Source: JAJEFO01 sp009843725
Lineage (GTDB): Bacteria; Pseudomonadota; Alphaproteobacteria; Rhodobacterales; Rhodobacteraceae
Assembly (NCBI GenBank): GCA_965243215.1
Contig: CBDEUJ010000004.1
Span: 372,001 to 436,000, forward strand
Direction of reading: 5' to 3'
Length of the DNA: 64,000 bases
Below, piece by piece: positions 1-8,727 of the stretch. How positions within the stretch are numbered: the first letter of the stretch is position 1; each line of letters opens with the position of its first letter. Under the pieces are notes generated by a model. It ran no database searches. It saw only the letters and a list, made by a program, of their open reading frames with translations, and was not told where the DNA came from. The position numbers and the translations under genes were made by a program.

Positions 1-112
1 GGAATTCAATTGGTTCGCGTTTCTCGGCGTCGAAAGGCTGGCAGATCGACGCAGGCAGGCTTCTTTCGGCAGCGCTCGGAGTCCAGCTGCACCTCAGTGC
101 CGATTCCGCACC

Positions 113-1531
113 TCAGACCGTCTCCTCCGCTTCACCCGGCGCGGACCCCTCCGCGGCAGCAACGTTGCGCGAAGATGCCATGACATTCAGTGACTTGAGC
201 TTGCGATGAAGAGCGGACCGTTCCATTCCCACGAACTTTGCCGCCCGGCTGATATTGCCTCCGAATCGATTGAGCTGCGTGTTCAGGTACTCTCGCTCGA
301 AAATTTCACGCGCCTGCCGGAGCGGCATGTTGGTGAAGTTCCCGGACAAAACGGCCTTGCCGCTATCCTTCGCCTTCGCTCGATTCTCTCCCTCGACTTC
401 AGTTGCCGTGATATCGCCCTTGTCAGCCCCCAGAATCAGCACCTTCTCGATCGTGTTCTTCAGCTGGCGCACATTGCCTGGCCAAGCCATCGATTGAAGC
501 ATCGCGACGGCATCGTCAGCAAGGTTTCGCAACGGAAGACCCTGCGACTTGTTCAACGACGCGATGAAATGCCGGGCAAGTTCCGGAATGTCGTCACCGC
601 GGTCGGCCAGGTCGGGAACCGTGATCGGCACGACGTTCAGCCTGTGAAAGAGTTCCTCACGAAAATTCCCGGCTTCCACTTCGGCTTCGAGATCCCGTGT
701 CGTCGAGGAAACGACACGCAGGTCAACCCTTACCTTGTCCGTGCCTCCGACACGCTGAAACTGCTGTTCGGTCAGCACGCGAAGAATCTTTGACTGGGTT
801 CCGGGCGGCATGTCCGCAACCTCGTCAAAGAAGACCACGCCACCATGCGCCTCTTCCAACAGCCCTTGTTCGATTCCTCGCTCGGCGCTCTCACGTCCGA
901 AGAGAACCTCTTCCATGCGCTCCGGCGCGATCGATGCCGAACTGACGGAAACGAACGGCCCGTTGGCGCGGTCCGAATTGGCATGGATGTAACGCGCTGC
1001 AATCTCCTTTCCAGATCCCGATGGGCCGGTCAGCATCACGCGCCCGTTCGACTTTGTCACCTTGTCAAGCTGTGATCTCAGCGCCTTGCACGCCGACGAC
1101 GACCCGACGATGTTAGCCGACCTCAGTTCCTTGCGACGCAGTTCGGAGTTTTCTCGCCGCAGCCGCGAGGTTTCCATGGCCCGCGAGATCACGACCAGCA
1201 ACTGGTCGATGTTGAACGGCTTCTCAATGAAGTCATAGGCGCCCTGCTTGATGGCGGCGACTGCAATCTCGATGTTGCCATGTCCTGAAATGATGATGAT
1301 CGGAACGTCGGGATTGTCGCGTTTCGTGACTTTCAGGATGTCAATTCCGTCCATGCGGCTGTCTTTCAGCCAGATGTCGAGAATCATCAGGCCGGGCGAT
1401 TCCCGATTCAACTCGGCCATCGCCTCCTCCGAATTCGCCGCCATCCGGGTGTCGAATCCCTCGTCCCCCAAAATGTCCGAGATGAGAGTCCGAATGTCTT
1501 CCTCGTCATCGACAATCAGGATGTCGCCCAT
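113..1531 (-). CDS. ntrX: Nitrogen assimilation response regulator NtrX
   Basis: NtrC-family response regulator of about 472 aa, last gene of an ntrB-ntrC-ntrY-ntrX block. An N-terminal receiver domain (acidic DDEED near residue 10, phospho-acceptor Asp in LMILDIW) is followed by an AAA+ domain with Walker A GPSGSGKE and Walker B VVFFDEVADMP, and a C-terminal Fis-type HTH (ISRAAKFVGMERSALHRKL). The sigma-54 contact loop GAFTGA is absent; the corresponding stretch reads LFGRESAERGIEQG. I chose the ATG at 1531 because a purine-rich GGGGGAGA lies 8-9 bases upstream; a longer reading to 1555 lacks this. Its partner kinase NtrY is encoded immediately upstream. The 112 bases downstream, to the window edge, hold nothing I recognise. 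Confidence 0.93.
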   Translation of the reverse strand: MGDILIVDDEEDIRTLISDILGDEGFDTRMAANSEEAMAELNRESPGLMILDIWLKDSRMDGIDILKVTKRDNPDVPIIIISGHGNIEIAVAAIKQGAYDFIEKPFNIDQLLVVISRAMETSRLRRENSELRRKELRSANIVGSSSACKALRSQLDKVTKSNGRVMLTGPSGSGKEIAARYIHANSDRANGPFVSVSSASIAPERMEEVLFGRESAERGIEQGLLEEAHGGVVFFDEVADMPPGTQSKILRVLTEQQFQRVGGTDKVRVDLRVVSSTTRDLEAEVEAGNFREELFHRLNVVPITVPDLADRGDDIPELARHFIASLNKSQGLPLRNLADDAVAMLQSMAWPGNVRQLKNTIEKVLILGADKGDITATEVEGENRAKAKDSGKAVLSGNFTNMPLRQAREIFEREYLNTQLNRFGGNISRAAKFVGMERSALHRKLKSLNVMASSRNVAAAEGSAPGEAEETV

Positions 1532-1556
1532 CAGCGTGTCTCCCCCGTTCGGCAAG

Positions 1557-3815
1557 CTAAGGCGCGCCGGCCTGGTCGATGCCGGCCGCCAATGGCAGGC
1601 AGATTTCTGCGCGGGCCCCGATCTGGCCCGAATCGTCCAGCGGGTCGGCGTCCGTCAGAACCAGCGACCCTCCATGTTCCTCAATGATCTTCTTCACTAT
1701 GGACAGGCCCAATCCGGTACCCTTTGCGCGTGTCGACACATAAGGCTCGAAGAGCCGTGTCCGATCCTCCGGCAACCCGATTCCGTTGTCGGAAACCGCA
1801 ATGTGCGCGACCTGTCCCTCGACCTTCAGGCTGACATGAACTCTTGGTGTGTAAATTTTTGTCTCCAAACCTTTTTCCGACATGCTCTCAATTGCTTCGC
1901 CGGCATTCTTGATCAAGTTTGTCAGCGCCTGACCTATCATTGCCTTGTCCACGTCGGCATAGACCGGTGTCTCTGGAATCTCCGAAATCAACTCGTGCGC
2001 ATCGGTCGTCTCCTGCAACGTCACCACATCCCGAACTGTCGCGGCCAAGTCCTGTCGGCTACGCTCCGGCTCCGGCATTCGCGCGAACCTGGAAAATTCG
2101 TCCACGATGCGCCTCAGATCGTCTGTCTGACGCACGATCACATCCGTCATCTGGTCAAGCTGGTCAGCATCATCTCCTGCCACCGGGCGGAATTTCCGCT
2201 TGATCCGGCCCGCAGAAAGCTGGATGGGCGTCAACGGATTCTTGATCTCGTGAGCGATCCTCCGCGCCACGTCGCCCCAAGCCGCCATTCGCTGGGCCGT
2301 GACAAGATCGGTCACGTCATCGAACGCGATCACGTACCCCTCCTCTTCGCCTTCCACGCCTCGCCTCTTTGCAACCCGCACAAGGAGGGACTCTGCAATT
2401 CCGCCCCGCGACACCCGGACTTCATCCTGCTCGGTAACGCGACCGCTTTCATCCAGTCGGTTCAGCAGTGGCCCGAATTCCGGAACCGCCTTCTCCAGCG
2501 CCACAGACAGGCTGTCACCCTCGATCTTGAGGATGCGCTCCGCCGAGCGATTGATGAACGTGATCCGTCCCTGGGTGTCGAGACCGATCACGCCTGCAGT
2601 CACCGAGGAAAGCACGCTGTCGAACAGCCGGCGTCGCCGTTCAATCTGCTGGTTCGTCTTGAGCAACCGCTCGCGCTGGCCCTTGAGTTGCCGGGTCATC
2701 TGGTTGAAGAGGCGGCCGAGCATCGCGATTTCGTCGTCGCCGGGCTCTTCGCGCACCTGCACGTCCAGGTCTCCAGCGCCAACGCGCTGGGCGGCTCCGG
2801 CGAGACGGCCTACCGGACGTGCCAGCCGCTCGGCGAACCAAAGGCCCAGCCACGTCGCAGCCAGGATCAGGATGACGGCAAAGCCAAGGTACAGAAGTCC
2901 GAACTCGAACACGAGCTGCCCGCGCGCCGCCTCCAGCTCATTGTACAGCTTCGCCGTTTCCGCCGCCTCGTCCAGAAGTCCGAGAATCTTGCCGTCGACA
3001 TTGCGCGAGACATAAAGATACCGGTTCGGAAACGCCGCGAGCATCACGAGCGCCCGGAACTCGTCCGTCTCCAGATCTTCAATGATCACCGTCTCGCCGG
3101 CAGTGGCCGCTGCGATGTCCTGCTCGCTCGGCACTTCAAAGTCAAACAAGTAGGATCGTTCCCCACGGGTGCGAATCTCCCCGGTGCCATCGATGACGTA
3201 TGCCTCCCGCAAACCGCGCTGCACTTGGCTTTGCCCCAGCCCCAGCAATTGCCGGAGATCACCGTCGGAAACGAAGCCCGCGCGGTTGCGCGAGGCATTC
3301 AGGAACTCCGCCAGCGCCTCCGCATCTTCGGCAAGGTCGCGCCGCTGGTCTTCCTGATATGCCACGGCGGCCGAAAGGGACGCCCGCACGACGCCGCTCA
3401 CCCGGTCAGAAAACCAGCTCTCCAGTCCGACATTGATCGTCAGCTCGGCAAATATTGCCACCATCACGGTTGGGATGAACGCAATCAGCGCAAAGACACC
3501 GGTCAGCCGCAAGTGCAGTCGGGAACCTGCCGATCTCGCACGTCGTGCGGCGATCATCGCGGCAATCCGCCTGGCGACGAGAGCTGCAACCGCCAGCACA
3601 TAGATCAGGTCCGCCAAGAAGACGAGGCGCAGCGTCAACGGCGAGGAACCCCTATCGAGCGGACCAAGCACAAGAAAGGTCGCCAGAACCAGGACAGGTC
3701 CCAGAATGACGAGACTCAGCGGCCCAGCACTGCGGAACCGCCGCAGTTGCCAGAAAGGGCCAGCCGTCATCGGCGGCCTTGTACGTGCTCTTTGGGCCAC
3801 AGAGGTTCCCGTCAA
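1557..3815 (-). CDS. ntrY: Membrane sensor histidine kinase NtrY
   Basis: About 752 aa. Several N-terminal membrane segments (about residues 30-110 and again near 290-325) bracket a periplasmic region. Then come a HAMP linker (RLARPVGRLAGAAQRVGAGD), a PAS domain (GVIGLDTQGRITFINRSAER), a HisKA dimerisation domain with the phospho-acceptor His in ARRIAHEIKNPLTP, and an HATPase domain with an N box (LTNLIKNAGEA) and G boxes (VSDNGIGLP, GTGLGLSIV). It phosphorylates NtrX. The stop lies 25 bases before the NtrX start, so the two are co-transcribed. The farthest start is a TTG at 3815; an ATG at 3770 giving MTAGPFWQL is an alternative. An 85-base gap separates it from ntrC. Confidence 0.93.
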   Translation of the reverse strand: MTGTSVAQRARTRPPMTAGPFWQLRRFRSAGPLSLVILGPVLVLATFLVLGPLDRGSSPLTLRLVFLADLIYVLAVAALVARRIAAMIAARRARSAGSRLHLRLTGVFALIAFIPTVMVAIFAELTINVGLESWFSDRVSGVVRASLSAAVAYQEDQRRDLAEDAEALAEFLNASRNRAGFVSDGDLRQLLGLGQSQVQRGLREAYVIDGTGEIRTRGERSYLFDFEVPSEQDIAAATAGETVIIEDLETDEFRALVMLAAFPNRYLYVSRNVDGKILGLLDEAAETAKLYNELEAARGQLVFEFGLLYLGFAVILILAATWLGLWFAERLARPVGRLAGAAQRVGAGDLDVQVREEPGDDEIAMLGRLFNQMTRQLKGQRERLLKTNQQIERRRRLFDSVLSSVTAGVIGLDTQGRITFINRSAERILKIEGDSLSVALEKAVPEFGPLLNRLDESGRVTEQDEVRVSRGGIAESLLVRVAKRRGVEGEEEGYVIAFDDVTDLVTAQRMAAWGDVARRIAHEIKNPLTPIQLSAGRIKRKFRPVAGDDADQLDQMTDVIVRQTDDLRRIVDEFSRFARMPEPERSRQDLAATVRDVVTLQETTDAHELISEIPETPVYADVDKAMIGQALTNLIKNAGEAIESMSEKGLETKIYTPRVHVSLKVEGQVAHIAVSDNGIGLPEDRTRLFEPYVSTRAKGTGLGLSIVKKIIEEHGGSLVLTDADPLDDSGQIGARAEICLPLAAGIDQAGAP

Positions 3816-3900
3816 AATGCCGCATCACGCCCTGCGACCTCCGTTGCATGTTGAAGATCTGCAACAGGGGCCGCCGATTCGGCACGCAATTGTTGCCGAT

Positions 3901-5262
3901 TTACATCAATTTGCGGCGCCTTGTCACGCGAATGTCAAGTTCAGTTATCTTTTTTCGCAGCGTATTGCGGTTGATGCCCAGAAGTTCCGCGCACTTTGCC
4001 TGGTTTCCGCCCGTGGCATCGAGTGCCGTCTCGATCAGCGGCAATTCGACTTCGCGCAGAATCCGATGATAAAGCCCGGACGGCGGAAGATGCCCTCCAT
4101 GCAGGTCAAAGTACCTCCGGAGATGCTTGGCAACCGATGTGGACACGCCGTTGTCGGCGCCAACCGTGGAAACGACTTCCGGCTGGTTGTCGAGAACCGA
4201 CTTCACGTCTGATCGCAGAATCCGCATCTCACCGCCCATGAGCATCAGGCGCCGCACGATGTTTTCAAGCTGACGAACGTTGCCGGGCCAGGAATATGCA
4301 CGAAGAAGCTCGACAGCGTGGCTGTCGAATTGGCGTGTCGGCAATCCATCATGCTCGGCCCGCTGCGCGAAGTGCCGGGCAAGCAGCATGATGTCGTCGA
4401 TCCGGTCTCGAAGCGGCGGCAGTTTCAATGTCATTCCGCTCAGCCGATAATACAGGTCTTGCCGAAAGCCGCTCTTGTCCATCGCCGCTGCAAGGTCGGC
4501 TTGCGTGGTCGCAATGATGCGCGGGCCGTCCTCTTTCAGGTCGTCCAGCATGCGGACAATTCGGGTTTGCGCTTCGAACGGAAGGTCGGCGACTTCGTCG
4601 AGCAAAAGGGTTCCGTTCCGTGCCCGGCTTACCAAGGAGAACGACTCCTCGACGTTCTGGAATTCCGCTCCGGTCGCGCTGACTAGCGGCATGCTGCGCC
4701 GATCGCCCAAGTCGTGAATGATGCGTGCAATCAAGGACTTGCCTGTCCCGCTTTCGCCGGTGATCAGTATGGGCAGGTCGGCATTCATCACCCGGGCAAT
4801 CGCTTGATAGAGCGACTGCATGGCCGGGCTGCGTCCGACAAGAGGCAGGTCCTCGGTCACGACCTCGTCCGCTTGGGACGATTGTACACGACTCTGCGGC
4901 TTGTCGGCGAGCGCCCGGCTTACCCGCTTCATCAGGTCGGGCAGATCGAAAGGCTTGGGCAAGTAGTGATATGCGTCCGCCTCGGTTGCCTGGATTGCCG
5001 TAACGATGGTGTTCTGCGCGGAGATCACGATGACTGGCAGATCGGGACGCACCGAGTTGATCTCCGGGACCAGCTCGATTCCGTTCCCGTCCGGCATGAT
5101 CACGTCGGTGATCACCAGATCGCCCTTTCCCTCGTTGACCCATCGCATCAATGTAAGAAGCGAAGATGTGGCGTGAACCTTGCAGCCGCCTCGGGTCAAG
5201 GCCTGAGTCAGCACCGTTCGGATCGTGCGGTCGTCGTCAGCTACCAGTACTGTGCCATCCAT
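3901..5262 (-). CDS. ntrC: Nitrogen regulation protein NtrC (GAFTGA-less type)
   Basis: About 453 aa. Receiver domain (VADDDRTIR, phospho-Asp in LVITDVIMPDG near residue 54), AAA+ domain with Walker A GESGTGKS and Walker B TLLLDEVADLP, arginine-rich sensor segments, and a C-terminal Fis-type HTH (NQAKCAELLGINRNTLRKKI). The GAFTGA loop needed to contact sigma-54 is missing; the region between Walker A and B is short (TGAEFQNVEESFSLVSRA). This is the known Rhodobacter-type NtrC, which in R. capsulatus activates transcription with the sigma-70 enzyme. It follows ntrB by 15 bases and is phosphorylated by NtrB under nitrogen limitation. The start is ATG giving MDGTVLVADDD. Confidence 0.95.
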   Translation of the reverse strand: MDGTVLVADDDRTIRTVLTQALTRGGCKVHATSSLLTLMRWVNEGKGDLVITDVIMPDGNGIELVPEINSVRPDLPVIVISAQNTIVTAIQATEADAYHYLPKPFDLPDLMKRVSRALADKPQSRVQSSQADEVVTEDLPLVGRSPAMQSLYQAIARVMNADLPILITGESGTGKSLIARIIHDLGDRRSMPLVSATGAEFQNVEESFSLVSRARNGTLLLDEVADLPFEAQTRIVRMLDDLKEDGPRIIATTQADLAAAMDKSGFRQDLYYRLSGMTLKLPPLRDRIDDIMLLARHFAQRAEHDGLPTRQFDSHAVELLRAYSWPGNVRQLENIVRRLMLMGGEMRILRSDVKSVLDNQPEVVSTVGADNGVSTSVAKHLRRYFDLHGGHLPPSGLYHRILREVELPLIETALDATGGNQAKCAELLGINRNTLRKKITELDIRVTRRRKLM

Positions 5263-5277
5263 TGGACCCTCGTCTTG

Positions 5278-6348
5278 CTATTGCTGCTGATCTTTCGGGG
5301 CGGCTGGAAGCGACAGGCGGAAGACCGTCCTGCCCGGCGTGCTGTCCACGGTGATCCAGCCATCGTGCTCGGAAACAATCTTCGAAGCCAAGGCAAGGCC
5401 CAGACCTGTCCCGTTTTCCCGGCCTGAGACGAAAGGATCGAATATGCCCGGCAAGATGTTCGGCGGAATGCCCGGACCGTCATCAACGATCTCGACATTC
5501 AGCGCCAATCCGGTCATGCGCCCATTGCGTCGAATTTTCGACGACGTGTCATAGAATGTACGGATCAAAATGCGCCCGGGCGAACCGCCCGTCGCTTCGG
5601 CTGCATTCTTCAACAGGTTCGAGAAGACCTGCAGCATTTGGTCTTCGTCCACCCAAACCAATGGCAGCGACGGATCAAACTCGTCGACCAACTCCATGTG
5701 GGCCGCAAATCCCACCGATGCCGAGCGTCTCGCACGGACAATGAGATCGTGGACATTGACCGCCCGACAGACCGGCGGCCGCAGGTTGCCGAACTGCTCC
5801 ACTTGCTCGAGAAGCCCAAGAATGCGCCGCGTCTCGCTGACGATAAGGTCGGTCAGGGCAAGATCATCCTTGACGAGGTTCATGCCGAGGAGCTGTGCAG
5901 CACCCGTGATGCCTGCCAGCGGGTTCTTGATCTCGTGCGCGAGCATTTCGGCCATGCCGATCGCGGATCTCGCGGCCGAGTTCCCGGACATCGCCTGATT
6001 CAGCCGCTCTCTCACGAACCTGGGTTCCACCAGCATTACAAGATGATCTGATGTGCCAATCATGGGCGCCAACTTGATGTCGCAGCGTTCAGCCGCGTTG
6101 TCACCCGTGACGACATTCATGTTGTTCATGAAGAGTGGGGCCTGCTCGCGCCGAACTCTCGCGGCGTGTTCGCTCATCGGCGCGTCCGTGACAAATGCAT
6201 CGAATGCGGACAAGCCGAATGACTGCCTGGCTGAAGAATTCAGATAGCTCTCAGCGGCCGGGTTCATCCCAACGATCCTGTCTTTTCCGTCCAGCAGGAT
6301 TGCGGGCACGGGAATCGACATCCAGAGGCCGTCCTGGATCTCGGTCAT
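5278..6348 (-). CDS. ntrB: Nitrogen regulation sensor kinase NtrB
   Basis: Soluble histidine kinase of about 356 aa. A PAS sensor (residues about 10-80) is followed by HisKA with the phospho-His in EMLAHEIKNPLAGI and an HATPase domain with N box VFSNLLKNAAEA, G1 VDDGPGIP and G2 GTGLGLALA. There are no membrane segments, as expected for NtrB, which is controlled by PII proteins in the cytoplasm. It is the first gene of the ntr block. In many Rhodobacteraceae a dihydrouridine synthase gene (dusB/nifR3) lies directly upstream; here there is none, and a 770-base gene-free stretch follows. The promoter must therefore lie in 6349-7122. Confidence 0.94.
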   Translation of the reverse strand: MTEIQDGLWMSIPVPAILLDGKDRIVGMNPAAESYLNSSARQSFGLSAFDAFVTDAPMSEHAARVRREQAPLFMNNMNVVTGDNAAERCDIKLAPMIGTSDHLVMLVEPRFVRERLNQAMSGNSAARSAIGMAEMLAHEIKNPLAGITGAAQLLGMNLVKDDLALTDLIVSETRRILGLLEQVEQFGNLRPPVCRAVNVHDLIVRARRSASVGFAAHMELVDEFDPSLPLVWVDEDQMLQVFSNLLKNAAEATGGSPGRILIRTFYDTSSKIRRNGRMTGLALNVEIVDDGPGIPPNILPGIFDPFVSGRENGTGLGLALASKIVSEHDGWITVDSTPGRTVFRLSLPAAPKDQQQ

Positions 6349-7122
6349 TCATGAACCGCCGCGAGTCTCGATGCCCACATCGGCAACATGGCAATGCATG
6401 CGGGCCTGGCACACGCCCTGAAACTGGAACGACTTCCAGGTCCGAGTGCCTGAATTGCCTGCACGCGGAGCGGCCGGCACCTCACGCGCTCCTGCAACAG
6501 GCGTCGAGATCAGTGACGGCACATACGGAAATATCGAGAACCCGGACTCAATCACTGCTCCTCATGCCCCTTCTTCTGAATCGCGCCTTGCCACACCGGC
6601 CCTGCCTGAACGGCAATTGCTGCGTGGAACCGCACATGTCCCGATATTGGACAACACTGACCCAAGCCTATCATCCAAAATTTTTTCCTTTTAGATCATG
6701 CTGTTGGAAAGGCGTCAATACACCAAGCAAATCGATCCGAATTCCTGAACGCCATGCTCAGGCAATGGAACGACATTCGCAGAGCCCTTGCGGGGCGACA
6801 GTCGGTTGGCGATGCAGCGCCCCGAGTTTGACCGGGTGCGGCTCGGCGCACTCAATTGCCGCTGCGCACAAGCCCAATGGTGAAGTGGGCCTGCCGTGTG
6901 TTCCCGGAGGGCCCGGCGCGTCCAATGAAGATTCCGCCAAGAAAAAAATTCATGTCACTGCATTCGGGATCCCTGAATTGGATGCAGTGAAATAGTGGCT
7001 TGAAGTAGGAATGCGCCACAATTGGCGATTCCGGTGCAAAGGTGCCAGATTTGTGCAGACCTGCCTGGCCGGCATTGTCAGAAGCGCAGGCACGGCATAG
7101 ACATTGCGGCATCAAGTGAAGA
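6349..7122. other. Gene-free divergent spacer between ntrB and ispF
   Basis: About 770 bases between two divergent operons. Reading all frames I find no ispD-like or dusB-like motifs and no convincing coding sequence. The stretch around 6660-6730 is clearly more AT-rich than the rest and is the best place for promoters of ntrB and ispF. Confidence 0.5.
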
Positions 7123-7614
7123 ATGTGGTCCGCGATGGAATTTCGCCTAGGCAACGGCTTTGACGTACATCGGTTTGGCCCCGGCGGGCATGTGACTCTC
7201 TGCGGCGTGCATGTGCCCCATGATCGCGGCCTGACTGGCCATTCGGACGCCGACGTTGCCATGCATGCAATCACCGATGCGATTTATGGCGCGGTGGCAG
7301 AGGGCGACATAGGCCAGCACTTTCCACCGTCTGACCCGCAATGGAAAGGTGCGGAAAGCACAACGTTTCTGAAGCATGCGACCGCGCTTGCAGACAAGCG
7401 GGGATTTCGGATCGCGAACGTCGATGCCACAATCATCTGCGAATCTCCGAGGATCGGCCCCCACGTGCACTCGATGAGAGCGCGGCTTTCCGAGATCATC
7501 GGGCTTGCCCGGGACCGAATCAGCGTCAAGGCAACGACGTCAGAGCAACTGGGATTCACTGGCCGGGGCGAGGGCATCGCCGCAATCGCGACCGCCGCCT
7601 TGGTGCCAAAGTGA
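7123..7614 (+). CDS. ispF: 2-C-methyl-D-erythritol 2,4-cyclodiphosphate synthase IspF
   Basis: Trimeric zinc enzyme of the MEP isoprenoid pathway; it cyclises CDP-ME 2-phosphate to MEcPP with loss of CMP. About 163 aa, full length. Metal ligands are visible in GNGFDVHRF (D and H) and in LTGHSDADVAMHAI. GDIGQHFPPSD and the C-terminal KATTSEQLGFTGRGEGI are family signatures. In many alphaproteobacteria IspF is fused behind IspD; here no IspD domain precedes it. Starts are ATG at 7123 or at 7135 (MEFRLGNGFDVH); the latter matches the usual N-terminus better. The stop overlaps the pgpA start by four bases (GTGA). Confidence 0.96.
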   Translation: MWSAMEFRLGNGFDVHRFGPGGHVTLCGVHVPHDRGLTGHSDADVAMHAITDAIYGAVAEGDIGQHFPPSDPQWKGAESTTFLKHATALADKRGFRIANVDATIICESPRIGPHVHSMRARLSEIIGLARDRISVKATTSEQLGFTGRGEGIAAIATAALVPK

Positions 7615-8105
7615 CAAGGCGCCTCCTTCTCAGCTTTTTCTTTGCCGGCTTCCTCCGCCCCGCTCCTGGCACGTGGGGGTCGTTGGCGGCCCTTCCTGCG
7701 GCATGGGCTTTCTGGCAAATCGGCGGACCGATTCTGCTTGCCGTCGCAATCGTTGCCGCCTTCGCAGGAGGCACCATGGCGACAGCACGGGAACTCGAGG
7801 AAGGCGGAACGCACGACCCTGGCTGGATCGTCATTGACGAGGTAGTTGGTCAATGGATTGCGCTTCTTCCTGTCGCCGTCGGTGCCACGGCATCGGGTAC
7901 GACGCCAACAAGGCTATGGCCTGGCATCCTTGCAGCGTTCCTGCTGTTCCGCCTGTTTGACATCTGGAAACCTTGGCTCGTGGGTCATGCGGATCGTCGC
8001 CAGGACGCGTTTGGCGTCATGCTTGACGACCTTTGGGCCGGAATTTTCTCGGCTTGCGGCGTCACCGCACTTGCGGCCATTGCCCATTACGGGCTCAACC
8101 CGTGA
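7611..8105 (+). CDS. pgpA: Phosphatidylglycerophosphatase A
   Basis: Integral membrane phosphatase converting phosphatidylglycerophosphate to phosphatidylglycerol. About 164 aa with three to four hydrophobic segments. The family signature PGTWGSLAALP follows the first segment, and IVIDEVVGQWIAL and the later FRLFDIWKPW and HADRRQDAFGVMLDDLWAG are diagnostic. The start is a GTG at 7611 that overlaps the ispF stop, and the stop overlaps the cinA start, so ispF-pgpA-cinA is a translationally coupled trio. Confidence 0.95.
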   Translation: MTRRLLLSFFFAGFLRPAPGTWGSLAALPAAWAFWQIGGPILLAVAIVAAFAGGTMATARELEEGGTHDPGWIVIDEVVGQWIALLPVAVGATASGTTPTRLWPGILAAFLLFRLFDIWKPWLVGHADRRQDAFGVMLDDLWAGIFSACGVTALAAIAHYGLNP

Positions 8106-8581
8106 ACGTGCCAGATCTCCTTGACCGCGCACGGCGCTCTGGCGTGATGATTGCCACGGCGGAAAGTTGCACAGGTGGATTGGTGGCCGCCAGAATTACC
8201 GACATTCCTGGCTCCTCGGATGTCTTTGAACGCGGCTTTGTCACCTATTCGAACATGTCAAAAGTCGAACTGCTGGGAGTTGATGCCGGAACCATCGCGC
8301 GGCATGGCGCGGTAAGCCGACAGGTCGCGAAAGCCATGGCCGAGGGCGCGATTGAAAACTCGGAAGCACACGTCGCCGTCTCGATAACCGGAGTCGCAGG
8401 CCCGGGCGGCGCTGGCCGCAAGGCCGAAGGGATGGTCTGCTTCGGTCTGGCCAAGGTGCATGCCGACACGTTCACCGAAACCCGGCGATTCGGCGCGATC
8501 GGTCGCGAGAACGTAAGGGCCGCCAGCGTGCAACACGCCTTGGCATTGCTCGATTCCGGCATTGCCGAATCGCTCAAATGA
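8102..8581 (+). CDS. CinA-type nicotinamide-nucleotide amidohydrolase
   Basis: Single-domain CinA C-terminal family protein (about 159 aa), known in the family to deamidate nicotinamide mononucleotide in pyridine nucleotide salvage. The signature AESCTGGLVAARITDIPGSS near the N-terminus and AVSITGVAGPGGA near residues 95-107 are typical. The N-terminal MoaB-like domain of long CinA proteins is absent, as in PncC. The start is a GTG at 8102 in a GTGA overlap with pgpA. Confidence 0.92.
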   Translation: MNVPDLLDRARRSGVMIATAESCTGGLVAARITDIPGSSDVFERGFVTYSNMSKVELLGVDAGTIARHGAVSRQVAKAMAEGAIENSEAHVAVSITGVAGPGGAGRKAEGMVCFGLAKVHADTFTETRRFGAIGRENVRAASVQHALALLDSGIAESLK

Positions 8582-8601
8582 TTGGCCAGTGACGTCAAAT
8601 C

Positions 8602-8618
8602 TGCCAAAAAGTTAGGCA
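8602..8618. promoter_or_regulatory. Imperfect palindrome upstream of amt, candidate NtrC site
   Basis: A 17-base imperfect inverted repeat with TGCC and GGCA arms separated by nine bases, with inner AA/TT symmetry. It lies about 110 bases before the amt start. Its position and the arms resemble enhancer-type NtrC sites described in Rhodobacter, but this is one site seen by eye. Confidence 0.3.
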
Positions 8619-8727
8619 ATTCCGGAAGCGCCCTCCAAATCGTGCATATTCTGCGCCGCCCGGCTTTCGTTTCCAGCGGCGCTGCTGTTTCTGACTGCGC
8701 AGGCAGACCTTTGGAAGGAGAAGCTTC

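Noticed and set aside
1248..3854. 868-codon open frame on the plus strand opposite ntrY
   Set aside because: Antisense shadow of a GC-rich gene; the residue mix is Arg/His/Pro-rich without motifs and ntrY is unmistakable.
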